9,238 nt of DNA, taken from contig JAFGRZ010000240.1 in the NCBI GenBank assembly GCA_016934895.1, positions 1 to 9,238 of the forward strand, written 5' to 3'. Under the pieces are notes generated by a model. That model worked only from the letters and a program-made list of their open reading frames with translations. It had not been told where the DNA came from and did not search any database. The stretch is from Candidatus Aminicenantota bacterium (GTDB taxonomy: Bacteria > Acidobacteriota > Aminicenantia > Aminicenantales > UBA8522). Below, piece after piece: positions 1-6,385 of this stretch (positions are counted from its first letter, which is position 1; each line of letters begins with the position of its first letter). Both the position numbers and the translations under genes were made by a program.

Positions 1-4
1 GGAT

Positions 5-41
5 GTACTGTTACCAATTATCTAAATTATCTCACCAATTA
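5..41. repeat. degenerate end of an AT-rich GGTGACA-type repeat
   Basis: The first 50 bases are much AT-richer than what follows. They contain GTACTGTTACCAATT, which differs by a few bases from GTACTGTCACCAAATT at 7155-7170, the right end of a repeat element there. The octamer ACCAATTA occurs at 13-20 and again at 34-41. I read this as the decayed right edge of a dispersed element whose left part lies outside the window. It could also be chance AT-rich sequence. Confidence 0.3.
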
Positions 42-89
42 TTATACACAGCTGACGGGGTTAGGGAGGCAATCGGGGGAACGTCTCCG

Positions 90-275
90 TTATTGGAGCG
101 GGTTCCGAACTTTGAGCCCTGGGAAGCGACTGAAATCCCGGTCAATCGTCCAGAGCTCGGTCGCGCCGTGTTGGAGACAAATGGCCGCAACCCGGGCATC
201 ATGGACTTTTGGCCCCGCGATGCGGCCGGCGCGAAGGCTGTCAAGATATTCGAGCGAAACCGCTGAGCCGGTCAT
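90..275 (-). pseudogene. C-terminal remnant of a VapC-type PIN-domain toxin
   Basis: The 61 readable codons match the C-terminal half of VapC-like PIN ribonucleases. Visible are the acidic V-H-D-A-R segment (Asp at about residue 26), then the T-I-D-R-D-F-S-R-F-P-G-L block with the last metal-binding aspartates, and the usual R-N-P-L ending before TAA at 90-92. Intact VapC proteins are about 130-145 residues. The N-terminal strand with the first catalytic Asp is absent: the frame is open only back to a TGA near 330, and the residues encoded between there and 275 do not look like a PIN domain. No partner antitoxin is visible. The ATG at 273-275 is probably just an internal codon. Known of the family: magnesium-dependent RNases of toxin-antitoxin modules. 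Inferred: a dead 3' fragment; without its N-terminal acidic residue it should not be active. Confidence 0.75.
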
Positions 276-362
276 CGAGACCGACCGACGCCCGAATCTG
301 TTTCCGGCATGTCTAAAGACGAATTGCCATCACAAAATTCTCAAATTCAGGCCAGCCGCCTT

Positions 363-442
363 AATTCTGGGGACACTTGCCTTAATTCCTATCTTGGGCA
401 GAAAAGCCTGCCAATGGAATTAAGGCAAGTGTCCCCAGAATT
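363..442. repeat. 80-bp palindromic element: perfect 27-bp inverted repeat
   Basis: Bases 363-389 are the exact reverse complement of 416-442 (27 of 27), with a 26-base centre. The centre carries a weaker inner stem, TTGGGCAG against CTGCCAA with one bulged G, so the whole unit could fold into one long hairpin or cruciform. The arms carry GGGGACA (369-375) and TGTCCCC (430-436), the same heptamers as in the shorter palindromes at 1232, 7051, 7969 and 8031. The right arm ends at the first readable codons of the ATPase remnant. Such short palindromes without genes resemble REP/MITE-type elements moved in trans; no transposase is present here. It could also act as a bidirectional transcription stop. 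Confidence 0.85.
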
Positions 443-828
443 CCCTACCGCGGCAAGATCGCCGAGATGATCGTCGGGCAAGAGTTGATCTCGGCCGACT
501 CTGAGACTCATCAAAAACCGATTTTTTGGGTCCGCGAAAAAAGCCAAGCTGCTGCGGAGGTGGATTTTCTGATTCAGCATGAAAAATACGCTATCCCCGT
601 CGAAGTCAAGGCAGGCACTAAACTAAAGGGACTCTGAAATCCCTTCATCAATTCATCAACAGGTGCCCTCATTCCTATGCTGTCCGGCTTTATGCGGGTC
701 CATGGGCGACGGAGCGCACCAAAACGCCCGAAGGCAAGCCCTTTCATCTCCTGAACCTTCCCTACTTCCTCGCGGGTTTGATAAAAGACTATATTCGATG
801 GTTTGTCGAGAACAACAGCCCGCTTTAG
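443..828 (+). pseudogene. frameshifted C-terminal fragment of a DUF4143-type AAA ATPase
   Basis: Reading from 443 gives Y-R-G-K-I-A-E-M-I-V-G-Q-E-L, then F-W-V-R-E-K, A-E-V-D-F-L-I-Q and V-E-V-K-A-G: the C-terminal DUF4143 region of AAA+ ATPases of the COG1373 type, whose E-V-D and E-V-K residues recall PD-(D/E)XK nuclease folds. The frame stops at TGA 635-637, but the frame beginning at 634 continues the family pattern without a gap (L-K-S-L-H-Q-F-I, Y-A-V-R-L-Y, P-F-H-L-L-N-L-P-Y-F-L-A-G-L-I) to TAG at 826-828. A net one-base loss or two-base gain near 630 explains this. The Walker A and B half of the protein, roughly 250 residues, is missing and replaced by the palindromic element. A small GCCTC/GAGGC stem at 847-859 follows the stop. 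Family functions are poorly known; this copy is clearly dead. Confidence 0.8.
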
Positions 829-898
829 GCAGAGTCAGATATCCTTGCCTCAAGGAGGCTTCTTCCGGCCCCGTAGTGTTGAGGCCATTCCGTTCTTT

Positions 899-1177
899 TC
901 AATAATACCGGTCCATCATCCGGTACTGGATGGCTTCGGCAACGTGGGCGGGGCGGATGTCCACTTCCCTGGCCAGGTCGGCGATGCTGCGAGCCACCTT
1001 GAGGACCCGGTCGTAAGCGCGGGCACTGAACCCAAGCTTGGTCACAGCCGTCTCCAGGAGTTTCTGGGAGTCGGCGCAGACCGGGCAGAATTTCTTTATC
1101 TCCCGCGTCCCCATCTGCGCGTTGGAGTAGATCCTCCGGCCTTGGAATCATTCAAGCTGTCGTTCCCGGGCGCGAGG
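899..1177 (-). pseudogene. comM: C-terminal remnant of comM/yifB (Mg-chelatase-like AAA protein)
   Basis: The minus-strand frame ending with TGA at 899-901 reads I-Y-S-N-A-Q-M-G-T-R-E-I-K-K-F, then L-G-F-S-A-R-A-Y-D-R-V-L-K-V-A-R-S-I-A-D-L, then A-E-A-I-Q-Y-R-M-M-D-R. This is the conserved C-terminal domain of ComM (YifB), a hexameric AAA+ helicase that promotes branch migration during natural transformation and usually exceeds 500 residues. Going 5', the frame hits TGA at 1148-1150 where the family has Arg (R-Q-L-E-stop-F-Q-G-R-R), a likely CGA-to-TGA change, and beyond it R-A-R-E-R-Q-L-E is still recognisable. A second stop at 1178-1180 follows, and similarity appears to jump frame. The ATPase core is absent. 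The ATG at 1112-1114 is the internal Met of N-A-Q-M, not a real start. Confidence 0.8.
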
Positions 1178-1225
1178 TCACGCATCCGGCGCCTGGCTTT
1201 TCAACTCTAGAGACCGTGAGAGTTC

Positions 1226-1253
1226 AAAAAGGGGGACATGGTATGCTGTCCCC
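1226..1253 (-). terminator. intrinsic terminator of the propeller gene, built from a repeat palindrome
   Basis: GGGGACA (1232-1238) pairs with TGTCCCC (1247-1253) across an 8-base loop. On the minus strand the stem is followed by one C and then TTTTT (1226-1230). It begins two bases after the TAA of the gene ending at 1256. The arms match the dispersed palindrome family, so a repeat seems to serve as the terminator. The stem is only 7 bp, so termination may be partial. Confidence 0.65.
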
Positions 1254-1255
1254 GA

Positions 1256-3391
1256 TTATTCATTTTTGGGGGGTTGTTTCTTAGCCGTGACCGCGGGCAG
1301 GAAATTTTCCACCAGCCAGAATTCAAACGGCTGCTTCGCGATCCTATAGAAAGCGATCTTCTTTCCGTCCGGAGAGATGTCGGGCGATTTGCCCAGGATG
1401 TTCAGCTTTTCCGGCTTTCCGCCATCGGCTGAAACACTGTAGAGGCTCCCGTCGCCCGGCTCTTGGGTATAAATGATGTTCTTGCTGTCACGGGACCAGC
1501 AGAACCAATACCGGGGATTCTCGCCGGTAACGAACTTGGGCGTCCCCCCTTCGACATCCACCGTATAGAGGCCCCGGGGCAGGTTTCCCGCCTCTTTGGC
1601 TCCCTCTTTGCCGAACAGCCGGAACGCGATCTTCTTGCCGTCGGGAGACCAGCGAGGGCTGTGCCAGGAGCCCTGGCTCTCACTCGCCGGACCGACCTTC
1701 TTCGGCGTCCCTCCGGTCGCGGGAATGATAAAGACATCTTCCCCTTTCTCTCGCGAATCCGGAATGATGTTCTTTCCGTCCTTCACAGGGTCTAAGGCCA
1801 GGGCGTCCCGGGAATAGGAAAAAACGAGGTGGCGTCCGTCGGGCGACCAATCGACATAGTTCACGGCGCCGTCGTAACTCATGATTTGCCTGGCCTCTCC
1901 ACCCTCGGCCGCAATGAGGGATATCGTCGCTTTGAGCAGGGGACGACCGGGGCGATTTCTCTCGTTGGTGAAGGCGATCATCTTCCCGTCGGGAGACCAA
2001 GCGTGGTAGTTGCCGTGTGCCAGGAGCTTCTCATCCCCTCCGTTCACCGGCACGGTACAGACGGCCTCCCTGTTCTCTCCGTATCTTGAAATGAAGGCGA
2101 CGGTCTTCCCATCCGGGGACCAGCGGGGCAAGACATTGAGATTATTCAGCTTTGTCAGGCGAGTCTCTTGGCTCCCATCCGTACCGGCGATAAAAATATG
2201 AACCATGTTTGTCTGCGTGGAGTAGGCGATCCGGCCGTCCTTTGTCCAGGTCCCGCCGTCGCCTCCTTGGGTCGCATGAATAGGCTGGCCTGACGGTCTT
2301 CCGTCCGACGTGATCCGGATCACCCAGGTCCCTGAATCCGGCGTCCTGGTCGAACGAAAGGCGAGCCAGTGACCGTCATAAGACCATGCCGGGCTGGTGT
2401 CGTCCGCGGGGTCGTCGGTGATCCGCACCGGCGCGCCGCCCCGGACCGACATGACGTAAACATCGATGTTCCCGTTTTGTTTCGATTGATACGCGAAGAA
2501 CCGGCCATCCGGGGATAATGTGAGTTGTTCACTGCGCTCCTTCGCCTTTGGAGGATCCGGGAATCTGTATAGCTCCTCCAACGGCCCTCCCGCGACCGGG
2601 AGCGCGGACACCCCTTCACACGTTTTAAAAGTCGAAACCTGGACGATGAGCTTTTGGCTGTCCGAAGTCCAGCCCGTCGGCCAGGGATACCGCCCTGTCT
2701 TTTTCATTTCCGGTTCGATATCAAGAAGGGTTTTCGGTTGGCCGCCCTCCACCGAGACCATCCTAAAGCAGCTCGATGTCCCGGTAAAATAAACGATCTG
2801 CCGGCCGTCCGGAGACCAGAAACAATCGGTGGCCATTTCGGCCTTGGGAAGCAGAGCCGTTTCCTTGCCGCTCCCCAGGTCCCTCAGCCACAGGACGTCT
2901 TTTTCGAGATCGAGGAGGGCCAGCTTCGTCCCGTCAGGAGAAAGCCACCCGGGCCTTGAGTCGGTGTGGATTTTAACGATCCTGTAATCTTTGCCGCCTT
3001 TTTCGGCGGACGCCCGGGACTTGAGGAAGGCCGCGAGTTTTTCTTTGGCCGCCTTGACTGCCTCCGTCTGGTCGGGATAGCTGTCGACGACCCTTTGAAA
3101 GGCCTTTTGCGCCAGCTCGGCTTGGCTCTGTCCCAGCTTCTCGTAGCAGCCGCCGAGGCGAACGAGCGCCTTGGCTGCAATCGGGCGATTGTCGCCGTGT
3201 TTGGCGACGATTTGCTTGTACAGTTCGATGGCCCCCTGGAGGTCCCCGTCGACCTCCTCTTTTTCGATGGCCGCCCGGAGCAGCACCCCGGGATCTTCGG
3301 CCTGGCGGGCAATTCCGCTAATTGATAAGAGTGTTCCCAAAATCGCGATAAAAGAAATAACGCCTATCGATTTCCTCATTTTGTTCTTCAT
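1256..3391 (-). CDS. secreted TPR + PD40 (TolB-like) beta-propeller protein
   Basis: 711 residues. An N-terminal signal peptide (basic M-K-N-K-M-R-K, hydrophobic core about 9-27, likely cleavage after A28) places it in the periplasm or outside. Residues about 35-120 form a TPR-like helical region (G-A-I-E-L-Y-K-Q-I-V, then A-Q-K-A-F-Q-R-V-V-D-S-Y-P). From about 140 to the end run PD40/WD40-like blades: exact S-P-D-G at about 151, 193, 293, 425, 466, 516, 582 and 673, with variants near 242, 337, 383 and 633. That makes about 12 motifs, enough for two six-bladed propellers. No protease or other catalytic domain follows. AGGAGG at 3401-3406, nine bases before the ATG, supports this start over the Met five codons in. 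It lies 71 bp after the response regulator gene, behind an 11-bp repeat array. Substrate or partner unknown; such propellers usually bind proteins or peptides. Confidence 0.85.
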   Translation of the reverse strand: MKNKMRKSIGVISFIAILGTLLSISGIARQAEDPGVLLRAAIEKEEVDGDLQGAIELYKQIVAKHGDNRPIAAKALVRLGGCYEKLGQSQAELAQKAFQRVVDSYPDQTEAVKAAKEKLAAFLKSRASAEKGGKDYRIVKIHTDSRPGWLSPDGTKLALLDLEKDVLWLRDLGSGKETALLPKAEMATDCFWSPDGRQIVYFTGTSSCFRMVSVEGGQPKTLLDIEPEMKKTGRYPWPTGWTSDSQKLIVQVSTFKTCEGVSALPVAGGPLEELYRFPDPPKAKERSEQLTLSPDGRFFAYQSKQNGNIDVYVMSVRGGAPVRITDDPADDTSPAWSYDGHWLAFRSTRTPDSGTWVIRITSDGRPSGQPIHATQGGDGGTWTKDGRIAYSTQTNMVHIFIAGTDGSQETRLTKLNNLNVLPRWSPDGKTVAFISRYGENREAVCTVPVNGGDEKLLAHGNYHAWSPDGKMIAFTNERNRPGRPLLKATISLIAAEGGEARQIMSYDGAVNYVDWSPDGRHLVFSYSRDALALDPVKDGKNIIPDSREKGEDVFIIPATGGTPKKVGPASESQGSWHSPRWSPDGKKIAFRLFGKEGAKEAGNLPRGLYTVDVEGGTPKFVTGENPRYWFCWSRDSKNIIYTQEPGDGSLYSVSADGGKPEKLNILGKSPDISPDGKKIAFYRIAKQPFEFWLVENFLPAVTAKKQPPKNE

Positions 3392-3412
3392 CGGACCTTA
3401 CCTCCTGGCCTC

Positions 3413-3466
3413 ATAATAATGGTCCGATATCCAAATCATATCCAGGTTGTATCCAGAGTCTGTCAA
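3413..3466 (-). promoter_or_regulatory. candidate promoter of the propeller gene
   Basis: Two overlapping readings exist on the minus strand. TTGACA (3461-3466) is a perfect -35 hexamer, but its best -10 candidates are GATATG at 18 bases or TATGAT at 20 bases. Alternatively TATTAT (3413-3418) is the -10 and the 11-bp repeats occupy the -35 region, ending 8 bp before it, as in activator-dependent PhoB-class promoters. The second reading places the transcript start very close to the Shine-Dalgarno site, which counts against it. Confidence 0.4.
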
Positions 3467-3470
3467 GATT
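3427..3470. promoter_or_regulatory. four 11-bp direct repeats, likely response-regulator binding array
   Basis: On the plus strand four consecutive 11-mers run without a gap: ATATCCAAATC, ATATCCAGGTT, GTATCCAGAGT and CTGTCAAGATT. The shared core is nTnTCmA. PhoB/OmpR-family regulators typically bind direct repeats with an 11-bp period, the neighbouring regulator has that winged-helix domain, and a matching array stands upstream of its own operon. The last copy overlaps the stop codon of the regulator gene. Confidence 0.65.
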
Positions 3471-4146
3471 GCTCGCCTTCGAAACGGTAGCCCATGCCGC
3501 GCACGCTTCGGATGTAGCGCGGCTTCGCCGGCTTAGGCTCGATTTTCTTGCGCAGGTTGAGGATGTGGGTGTCCACCACTCTGTCGGTGACGATGGTCTC
3601 CGGTCCCCAGGCGGCGTCGATCAACTGATCCCGGCTCAGCACCCGGCCCCGGTGGCGCACGAAAGCCGCCAATAACCGGAATTCCAGGGCGCTTGCGTTT
3701 ATGGGCACCCCGCTGCGGCGGACTTCGCCGCGGTCAAAATCGACCTCGCAGTCCCCAAACCGATAAACACCCTGGGATTCCTCCGCAGTCCGGCGGAGCA
3801 CGGCCTGGATCCGGGCGCGCAGCTCTCTCGGGCTGAACGGCTTGGTGATGTAGTCGTCGGCTCCAAGCTCGAGGCCGAGGATCTTCTCGGCTTCGTGCGT
3901 CTTGGCCGTCAGCATGATGATCGGCGTCTTGAGGCCGGCCTGGCGCAGCTCACGGCAGACCTCGAACCCGTCTTTTCGCGGCAGCATGAGGTCGAGGATA
4001 ATCAAGTCAAAGCCTCCCTCTTTGCCGCGGCGCACGGCCTGTTCGCCGTCGCCGACCGTTTCGACCTGGTGGCCGTGACGGGCGAGGTCTTCCTCGAGGC
4101 CGAAGGCAATGTCCCGGTCATCCTCGACGATCAGAATCTTCGGCAT
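3463..4146 (-). CDS. PhoB/OmpR-family response regulator
   Basis: 227 residues, the normal length for the family. The receiver domain (about 1-120) has the acidic pair E8-D9-D10, phospho-acceptor D52 in I-L-D-L-M-L-P, T80 in M-L-T-A-K and K102 in T-K-P-F, so every switch residue is present. The C-terminal winged helix (about 126-224) has the transactivation/recognition segment V-V-D-T-H-I-L-N-L-R-K-K-I and the closing Y-I-R-S-V-R-G-M-G-Y-R-F hairpin. The frame is open much further upstream, but the ATG at 4144-4146 starts exactly at the family N-terminus (M-P-K-I-L-I-V-E-D-D) and has AGGAG nine bases before it. It begins four bases after the kinase stop, so the two genes are surely co-transcribed. 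Predicted role: phosphorylated by the kinase, then binds the 11-bp repeats at 3427-3470 and 6176-6208. Confidence 0.95.
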   Translation of the reverse strand: MPKILIVEDDRDIAFGLEEDLARHGHQVETVGDGEQAVRRGKEGGFDLIILDLMLPRKDGFEVCRELRQAGLKTPIIMLTAKTHEAEKILGLELGADDYITKPFSPRELRARIQAVLRRTAEESQGVYRFGDCEVDFDRGEVRRSGVPINASALEFRLLAAFVRHRGRVLSRDQLIDAAWGPETIVTDRVVDTHILNLRKKIEPKPAKPRYIRSVRGMGYRFEGEQS

Positions 4147-4150
4147 GGGT

Positions 4151-6118
4151 TCATTCTCCTGGGGGCAGCAGAATTGTGAAGGAGCTGCCCTCGCCGGACT
4201 CGCTCTCGACGAGAACCTTTCCGGCGTGGGCGTCCACGATATGCTTGACCATGGCCAGCCCGATGCCCGTCCCTTTGACGCCGGACGCCTTGGCGCTCGT
4301 ACCGCGGACAAACTTGCGGAGAATCCGATTCCTTTCTGCGGGCAAAATGCCCAATCCCTGGTCCCGCACCCGGATAGCAACCGGGTTTCCGGCTTCCACT
4401 TCGATATGAACAACAGGGCTGTCGCCGGAGTACTTGACCGCGTTGTCGAGGAGATTCCAAAGGGCCTGGGCGAGCGCCTCCCGGTCGGCTTTCACCGCAG
4501 GGCCTTCGTCCGGAACGGAGCATTCCATCACCAGATTGGCGGGATTTATCTCCTGTTTGAACTCCTCCACTGTGGCCTTGACCAGCCGGCCTGCGTCCAG
4601 CCGTTCGAGCCTGTAAGGCCGGGCGCCGGCTTCCATGCGGCCAAAATCCAGCAGGGATTCCACAAGCCGGGAGAGCCGGCGAGTCGCCCGTTCCTGGGCC
4701 CTGTGAAACGCTCGGCGCTTCTCCGCCGGGAGGCTCTCGTCCTCGACCAGCATCTCAGTGAATTGGCGCATCGAGGTGAGCGGGGTCCGGAACTCGTGGG
4801 AGACGGCGGAGACGAAGTCCGACTGGAGCCGGGCCGCAGCAAGTTCCCGGGAGACGGAACGGCCGATGAGATAGCTCGCTGCGATGACAAGAAGGGCCAG
4901 CATCGCCAGGCCCATCATCATCAGCCGCCGTCGCTGGGCGAACTGGCCGAGGACCGCTTCCGGGTCGGCGTTGACGAGAACGATGTCCCAGGGCAAGCCG
5001 GTGACCGAAGCGAGGCGGGACGTGGCGGGAACCCCGGCCGCCGCCGGTTCGTTTCCGTAGACCAGCGCATTGTCCGAATCGCGGACGCCGACGCGAATGC
5101 TGCCGAAATCAGCGCTTCCGAGGATGGGATCAAACCAGCGGCTCCGCTGGTAGCCGGGGCCGGCGATGACAGCCGCCAACTGTTCTTTTGATTGTCTCCA
5201 GAGGACGGTGACGGGCGTGCCGTGAAGGCGAAACGACCTGCGGCCTTCGGAACCAGGCTCGACATCGCCGATGTCCTGGCGATTCTCCCAAAGCCAGATA
5301 ACAGCATCCGCCAAGGCCTGCTGTTCGGCGTCGGATCCAGGCTCCTGGTTGAGCCAGCGCGCCGCCTGGTCGCGGTAATAAAGATAGGATGCCCGGTCGA
5401 GACGCCAGCACCCGGTCATTAATTCGTCACGAAGATGCCGGGCTTCTTCCTCCAGTTCCGCCCTGCGGCCAAGTTCCTCCAGCAGGGCACAGCGGGCCCG
5501 GCGTGCTGCCAGGTCGGCCGGCACCCCTGAAATCAGGACCCCTTGATCAGAGGACTCGGCCAACTCGGCGTAGATTTCGAGGGCGGATTCCAGATCACCC
5601 GCTTTCCTGAGGTTCCGGGCCAGCCGGAGTTGTGCACCCGCCCTCACAGCTGGGTCCGCAGTCCTGGTGAGGGGGCGGAGCTTTTCGGCGGCGCGGCGAT
5701 AGTTGTGATGGATGAATTCCCATCTTTCCGCTTCGACGTATCGACGCGCGGGCGGTTCTTGACCGGGGGGAATCACCGGATAATAAAGAAGACCAATATC
5801 CGGCCAGACATGGAATTCCGAGGAGTTCGAGACGCCCTCGGTTATCCAGACGGCGTCATCTGCCGGCGACGCGACATCCGCCCTTGGCAGGTCGGTCAGC
5901 CTTCGTTCCTCTGCCGAGAGGACCTGCTCCAGGGCGATGATCAGGCGGTCGGCAGCGGCTTCCCGCCGTTCTCTCAATTGTTGCGCCTCGAGAGCGCGAT
6001 CCTGTTGCAAGAGCCGCACACCCATCCAGATCAGCGCGGCGACCGCGGCCGCGGCGACGCCCAGGAATAGAATCGTCGTTCTCCGAGAAGGATGCCCCCG
6101 GGACCGGAGTGATGCCAT
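4151..6118 (-). CDS. membrane sensor histidine kinase with TPR-like sensor domain
   Basis: 655 residues. TM1 is about 15-37 and TM2 about 399-419, enclosing an extracytoplasmic domain of about 360 residues. That domain has helical TPR-like sequence (about 130-260, for example A-Q-L-R-L-A-R-N-L-R-K-A-G-D-L-E-S-A-L) and then a strand-rich part (about 295-390) that may be a PAS/Cache-like fold. After TM2 the HisKA dimerisation domain carries H441 in S-H-E-F-R-T-P-L-T. The ATPase domain has the N box N-L-L-D-N-A (N559), the G1 box D586-Q-G-L-G, an F-box-like K-F-V-R-G, and the G2 box G-T-G-I-G-L (616-621). All catalytic motifs look intact. No HAMP domain is evident: only about 12 residues separate TM2 from the H-box helix. 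The Shine-Dalgarno (GGGA, five bases before ATG) is weak, so the start is less certain. First gene of the operon; ligand unknown. Confidence 0.92.
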   Translation of the reverse strand: MASLRSRGHPSRRTTILFLGVAAAAVAALIWMGVRLLQQDRALEAQQLRERREAAADRLIIALEQVLSAEERRLTDLPRADVASPADDAVWITEGVSNSSEFHVWPDIGLLYYPVIPPGQEPPARRYVEAERWEFIHHNYRRAAEKLRPLTRTADPAVRAGAQLRLARNLRKAGDLESALEIYAELAESSDQGVLISGVPADLAARRARCALLEELGRRAELEEEARHLRDELMTGCWRLDRASYLYYRDQAARWLNQEPGSDAEQQALADAVIWLWENRQDIGDVEPGSEGRRSFRLHGTPVTVLWRQSKEQLAAVIAGPGYQRSRWFDPILGSADFGSIRVGVRDSDNALVYGNEPAAAGVPATSRLASVTGLPWDIVLVNADPEAVLGQFAQRRRLMMMGLAMLALLVIAASYLIGRSVSRELAAARLQSDFVSAVSHEFRTPLTSMRQFTEMLVEDESLPAEKRRAFHRAQERATRRLSRLVESLLDFGRMEAGARPYRLERLDAGRLVKATVEEFKQEINPANLVMECSVPDEGPAVKADREALAQALWNLLDNAVKYSGDSPVVHIEVEAGNPVAIRVRDQGLGILPAERNRILRKFVRGTSAKASGVKGTGIGLAMVKHIVDAHAGKVLVESESGEGSSFTILLPPGE

Positions 6119-6138
6119 TCTTATCCCAACCCGATTTT

Positions 6139-6167
6139 ACTCTATCTTTAACGGGACGATTTTTCAA
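6139..6167 (-). promoter_or_regulatory. candidate sigma70 promoter of the kinase-regulator operon
   Basis: On the minus strand TTGAAA (6162-6167) and TAGAGT (6139-6144) are separated by 17 bases, 21 bp ahead of the kinase ATG and just downstream of the 11-bp repeat array. The -10 match is modest. TTGACA at 6188-6193 is a better -35 but has no good -10 at the right distance. Confidence 0.35.
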
Positions 6168-6175
6168 TCGAGATC

Positions 6176-6208
6176 GTGTCCAGATTGTGTCAAGCTTTGG
6201 TCAAATTC
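6176..6208. promoter_or_regulatory. three 11-bp direct repeats upstream of the kinase gene
   Basis: Plus-strand 11-mers GTGTCCAGATT, GTGTCAAGCTT and TGGTCAAATTC follow without gaps. They share the core and the period of the array at 3427-3470 and have the same orientation relative to the gene they precede. The proximal edge is 57 bp from the kinase start. This suggests autoregulation by the adjacent response regulator. Confidence 0.6.
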
Positions 6209-6210
6209 CA

Positions 6211-6232
6211 GTCGATAGTATATTGTGTCCCC
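6211..6232. repeat. single decayed GGTGACA/TGTCCCC palindrome unit
   Basis: The right arm TGTCCCC (6226-6232) and the centre GTATATTG are identical to the unit at 7051-7071, but the left arm is degenerate (GTCGATA, four of seven matching). It abuts the 11-bp repeat array in the region between the divergent kinase and toxin-antitoxin operons. No inverted partner is visible. Confidence 0.55.
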
Positions 6233-6324
6233 AATTTCCACTGAGATTTTTTTCGCGCCTAATCGTCTTAAAGTGAAGACATGTTTCGCGAGTTGTTGCT
6301 GAATCATCGCCGGGGATTTTTCCA

Positions 6325-6354
6325 TTGACACGGAGGCATCCATATGGCTATAGT
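6325..6354 (+). promoter_or_regulatory. sigma70-like promoter of the toxin-antitoxin operon
   Basis: A perfect TTGACA (6325-6330) and TATAGT (6349-6354) are spaced by 18 bases. Transcription would begin near 6361. That is downstream of the ATG at 6344 and decides the antitoxin start in favour of 6386. Confidence 0.65.
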
Positions 6355-6369
6355 AAGACAAAGTAAGAC
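6352..6369 (+). promoter_or_regulatory. phased direct repeat, candidate antitoxin operator
   Basis: AGTAAGAC occurs at 6352-6359 and again at 6362-6369, exactly one helical turn apart, overlapping the -10 box and start point. Ribbon-helix-helix antitoxins commonly repress their own promoter by side-by-side binding to short tandem sites. The core also appears inverted (GTCTTA, 6265-6270) and in the variant GTGAAGAC (6273-6280) further upstream. Confidence 0.5.
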
Positions 6370-6385
6370 TCAAGAGGAGCTTTCT

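Noticed and set aside
825..1151. Minus-strand open frame of 108 codons over the comM remnant
   Set aside because: It is a different frame from the one that carries the conserved ComM C-terminal sequence and shows no family pattern of its own.
2884..3312. Open frames overlapping the signal peptide and TPR region of the propeller gene in other frames, including one on the plus strand at 2966-3325
   Set aside because: They are low-complexity R/S/P-rich shadows; the 1256-3391 frame has the signal peptide, Shine-Dalgarno site and blade motifs.
3427..3470. Considered the 11-bp repeats as a short CRISPR-like or tandem-repeat artefact
   Set aside because: The units are far too short and gapless for CRISPR, and the matching array in front of the kinase gene argues for a regulator site.
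3463..4413. Extended regulator reading frame starting at 4413
   Set aside because: The extra 89 residues overlap the kinase ATPase domain and do not resemble a receiver; the internal ATG at 4146 has a Shine-Dalgarno site and the family N-terminus.
4109..5191. Long plus-strand open frame of 360 codons antisense to the kinase and regulator genes
   Set aside because: It is a GC-driven shadow: no recognisable domain, no Shine-Dalgarno site, and the opposite strand encodes complete kinase and receiver motifs throughout.
5543..6070. Plus-strand open frame antisense to the kinase N-terminal region
   Set aside because: No domain-like sequence, and it lies wholly inside the kinase coding sequence on the other strand.
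6344..6385. Upstream ATG of the antitoxin, with its own GGAGG
   Set aside because: It lies within the spacer and -10 of the best promoter, before the expected transcript start. It remains possible if another promoter is used.
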